The translations under genes were made by a program, and so were the position numbers. A stretch of DNA of 64,000 nucleotides from Parasedimentitalea psychrophila (GTDB taxonomy: Bacteria > Pseudomonadota > Alphaproteobacteria > Rhodobacterales > Rhodobacteraceae), in NCBI RefSeq assembly GCF_030285785.1, contig NZ_CP127247.1, positions 2,999,501 through 3,063,500 of the forward strand, read 5' to 3'. Shown piece by piece: positions 63,631 through 64,000 of this stretch (positions within the stretch are counted from its first letter, which is position 1; every line of letters begins with the position of its first letter). The notes under the pieces were generated by a model, which ran no database searches, had not been told where the DNA came from, and worked only from the letters and a program-made list of their open reading frames with translations.

Positions 63631-64000
63631 CGTCTGCTGGCGCGCGGCCGAGCCGCTGTGCGCCAAATCCCCAAGCTTAGGGAGAGAGACCGAGGCAGTC
63701 TCCGTTGCCTGCGATGGGTCCAGAATTGTGGCTGTTGACGGAGACGGCAATTAGATTTGCCGCGCCGCAGCATGTGATGCAGGCAGGTGCCTTATTTTTT
63801 GGCAAAGTTGCCGATCTGGGGGCTGAATGGTGGCGCTCGGAGAACGATTTGGACAGAATCAGGAGAGCTGGACCGATGGCTCAGGACAGCAGTTGGCTGT
63901 CCGGAGCATCGAGCATAGCGCGTACCTGCCGCCTGAAGACCGGACGGTAAGCGAGACAAGACCAGCCACGCCGAAGTGTTTGCAAATTGGTTTGCCTCAT
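63631..64000. other. nrtA leader and promoter region
   Basis: No gene recognised on either strand. On the minus strand it carries inverted-repeat sequences around 63639-63720 that belong to the nrtA leader. The promoter is probably between 63730 and 63900; I cannot place -35/-10 boxes with confidence. Confidence 0.4.

Overview
This window looks like a chromosomal or large-plasmid segment of a marine Rhodobacterales (Roseobacter-group) alphaproteobacterium. The grounds are moderately high GC, the style of the sugar ABC importers, an assimilatory nitrate operon of nrtABC-nirBD-nasA type, small families such as DUF2237, DUF2892 and DUF2092 common in that group, and insertion sequences of the IS3, IS5, IS6, IS21, IS30, IS66 and IS110 families. 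No rRNA, tRNA or CRISPR array was recognised. Species was not determined.

Layout. 1-4.5 kb: a glucose/mannose-type carbohydrate ABC importer operon followed by a PfkB-family sugar kinase. 4.5-26.3 kb: an accessory region with a phytanoyl-CoA dioxygenase-like oxygenase, a DnaQ-like exonuclease, two nearly identical 1192-bp IS3-family elements in opposite orientation, a P4-satellite-like replication module (AlpA-type regulator, primase-like protein, VapE-like helicase broken by an amber codon) with repeat clusters on both sides, a 446-aa protein of unknown function, an intact second IS3 element that truncates a dienelactone hydrolase gene, an aldose dehydrogenase plus enolase-superfamily dehydratase pair with a LysR regulator, and a frameshifted P4-type integrase. 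26.4-36 kb: a cell-envelope block (HupE/UreJ-like protein, a large exported protein of unknown function, secreted metallo-beta-lactamase-fold protein, outer-membrane barrel, HlyD adaptor, DUF900 lipoprotein hydrolase, MscS channel). 36-44.8 kb: pirin, a Baeyer-Villiger-type monooxygenase divergent from an HSL-family esterase, a DUF2237 protein, and many broken transposases. 44.8-51 kb: a second sugar-type ABC importer operon with a cystathionine-synthase/lyase-family enzyme and a FadR-type GntR regulator. 51-53.8 kb: DUF2092 protein and more remnants. 54-63.6 kb: the nitrate assimilation operon, transcribed leftward from a leader that contains a probable intrinsic terminator.

How the parts work together. 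The nitrate genes form one tight operon (import by NrtABC, nitrate to nitrite by NasA, nitrite to ammonium by NirBD). The two ABC operons each carry their own catabolic or regulatory gene. The monooxygenase and esterase can be read as a ketone-to-ester-to-acid-plus-alcohol route, and the aldose dehydrogenase and dehydratase as consecutive steps of a non-phosphorylative sugar route; both are inferences.

The most unusual signal is a family of short (32-41 bp) two-hairpin sequences. I find eight copies, all inside or at the edge of broken transposase genes of at least five unrelated IS families, and none in any other gene here. Removing the copy restores or nearly restores the expected transposase sequence in the best cases. 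Also notable are a separate family of 100-200 bp dispersed intergenic repeats, a 536-bp direct repeat carrying the integrase 3' end 30 kb apart with the same frameshift in both copies, and iteron-like clusters around the satellite replication genes.
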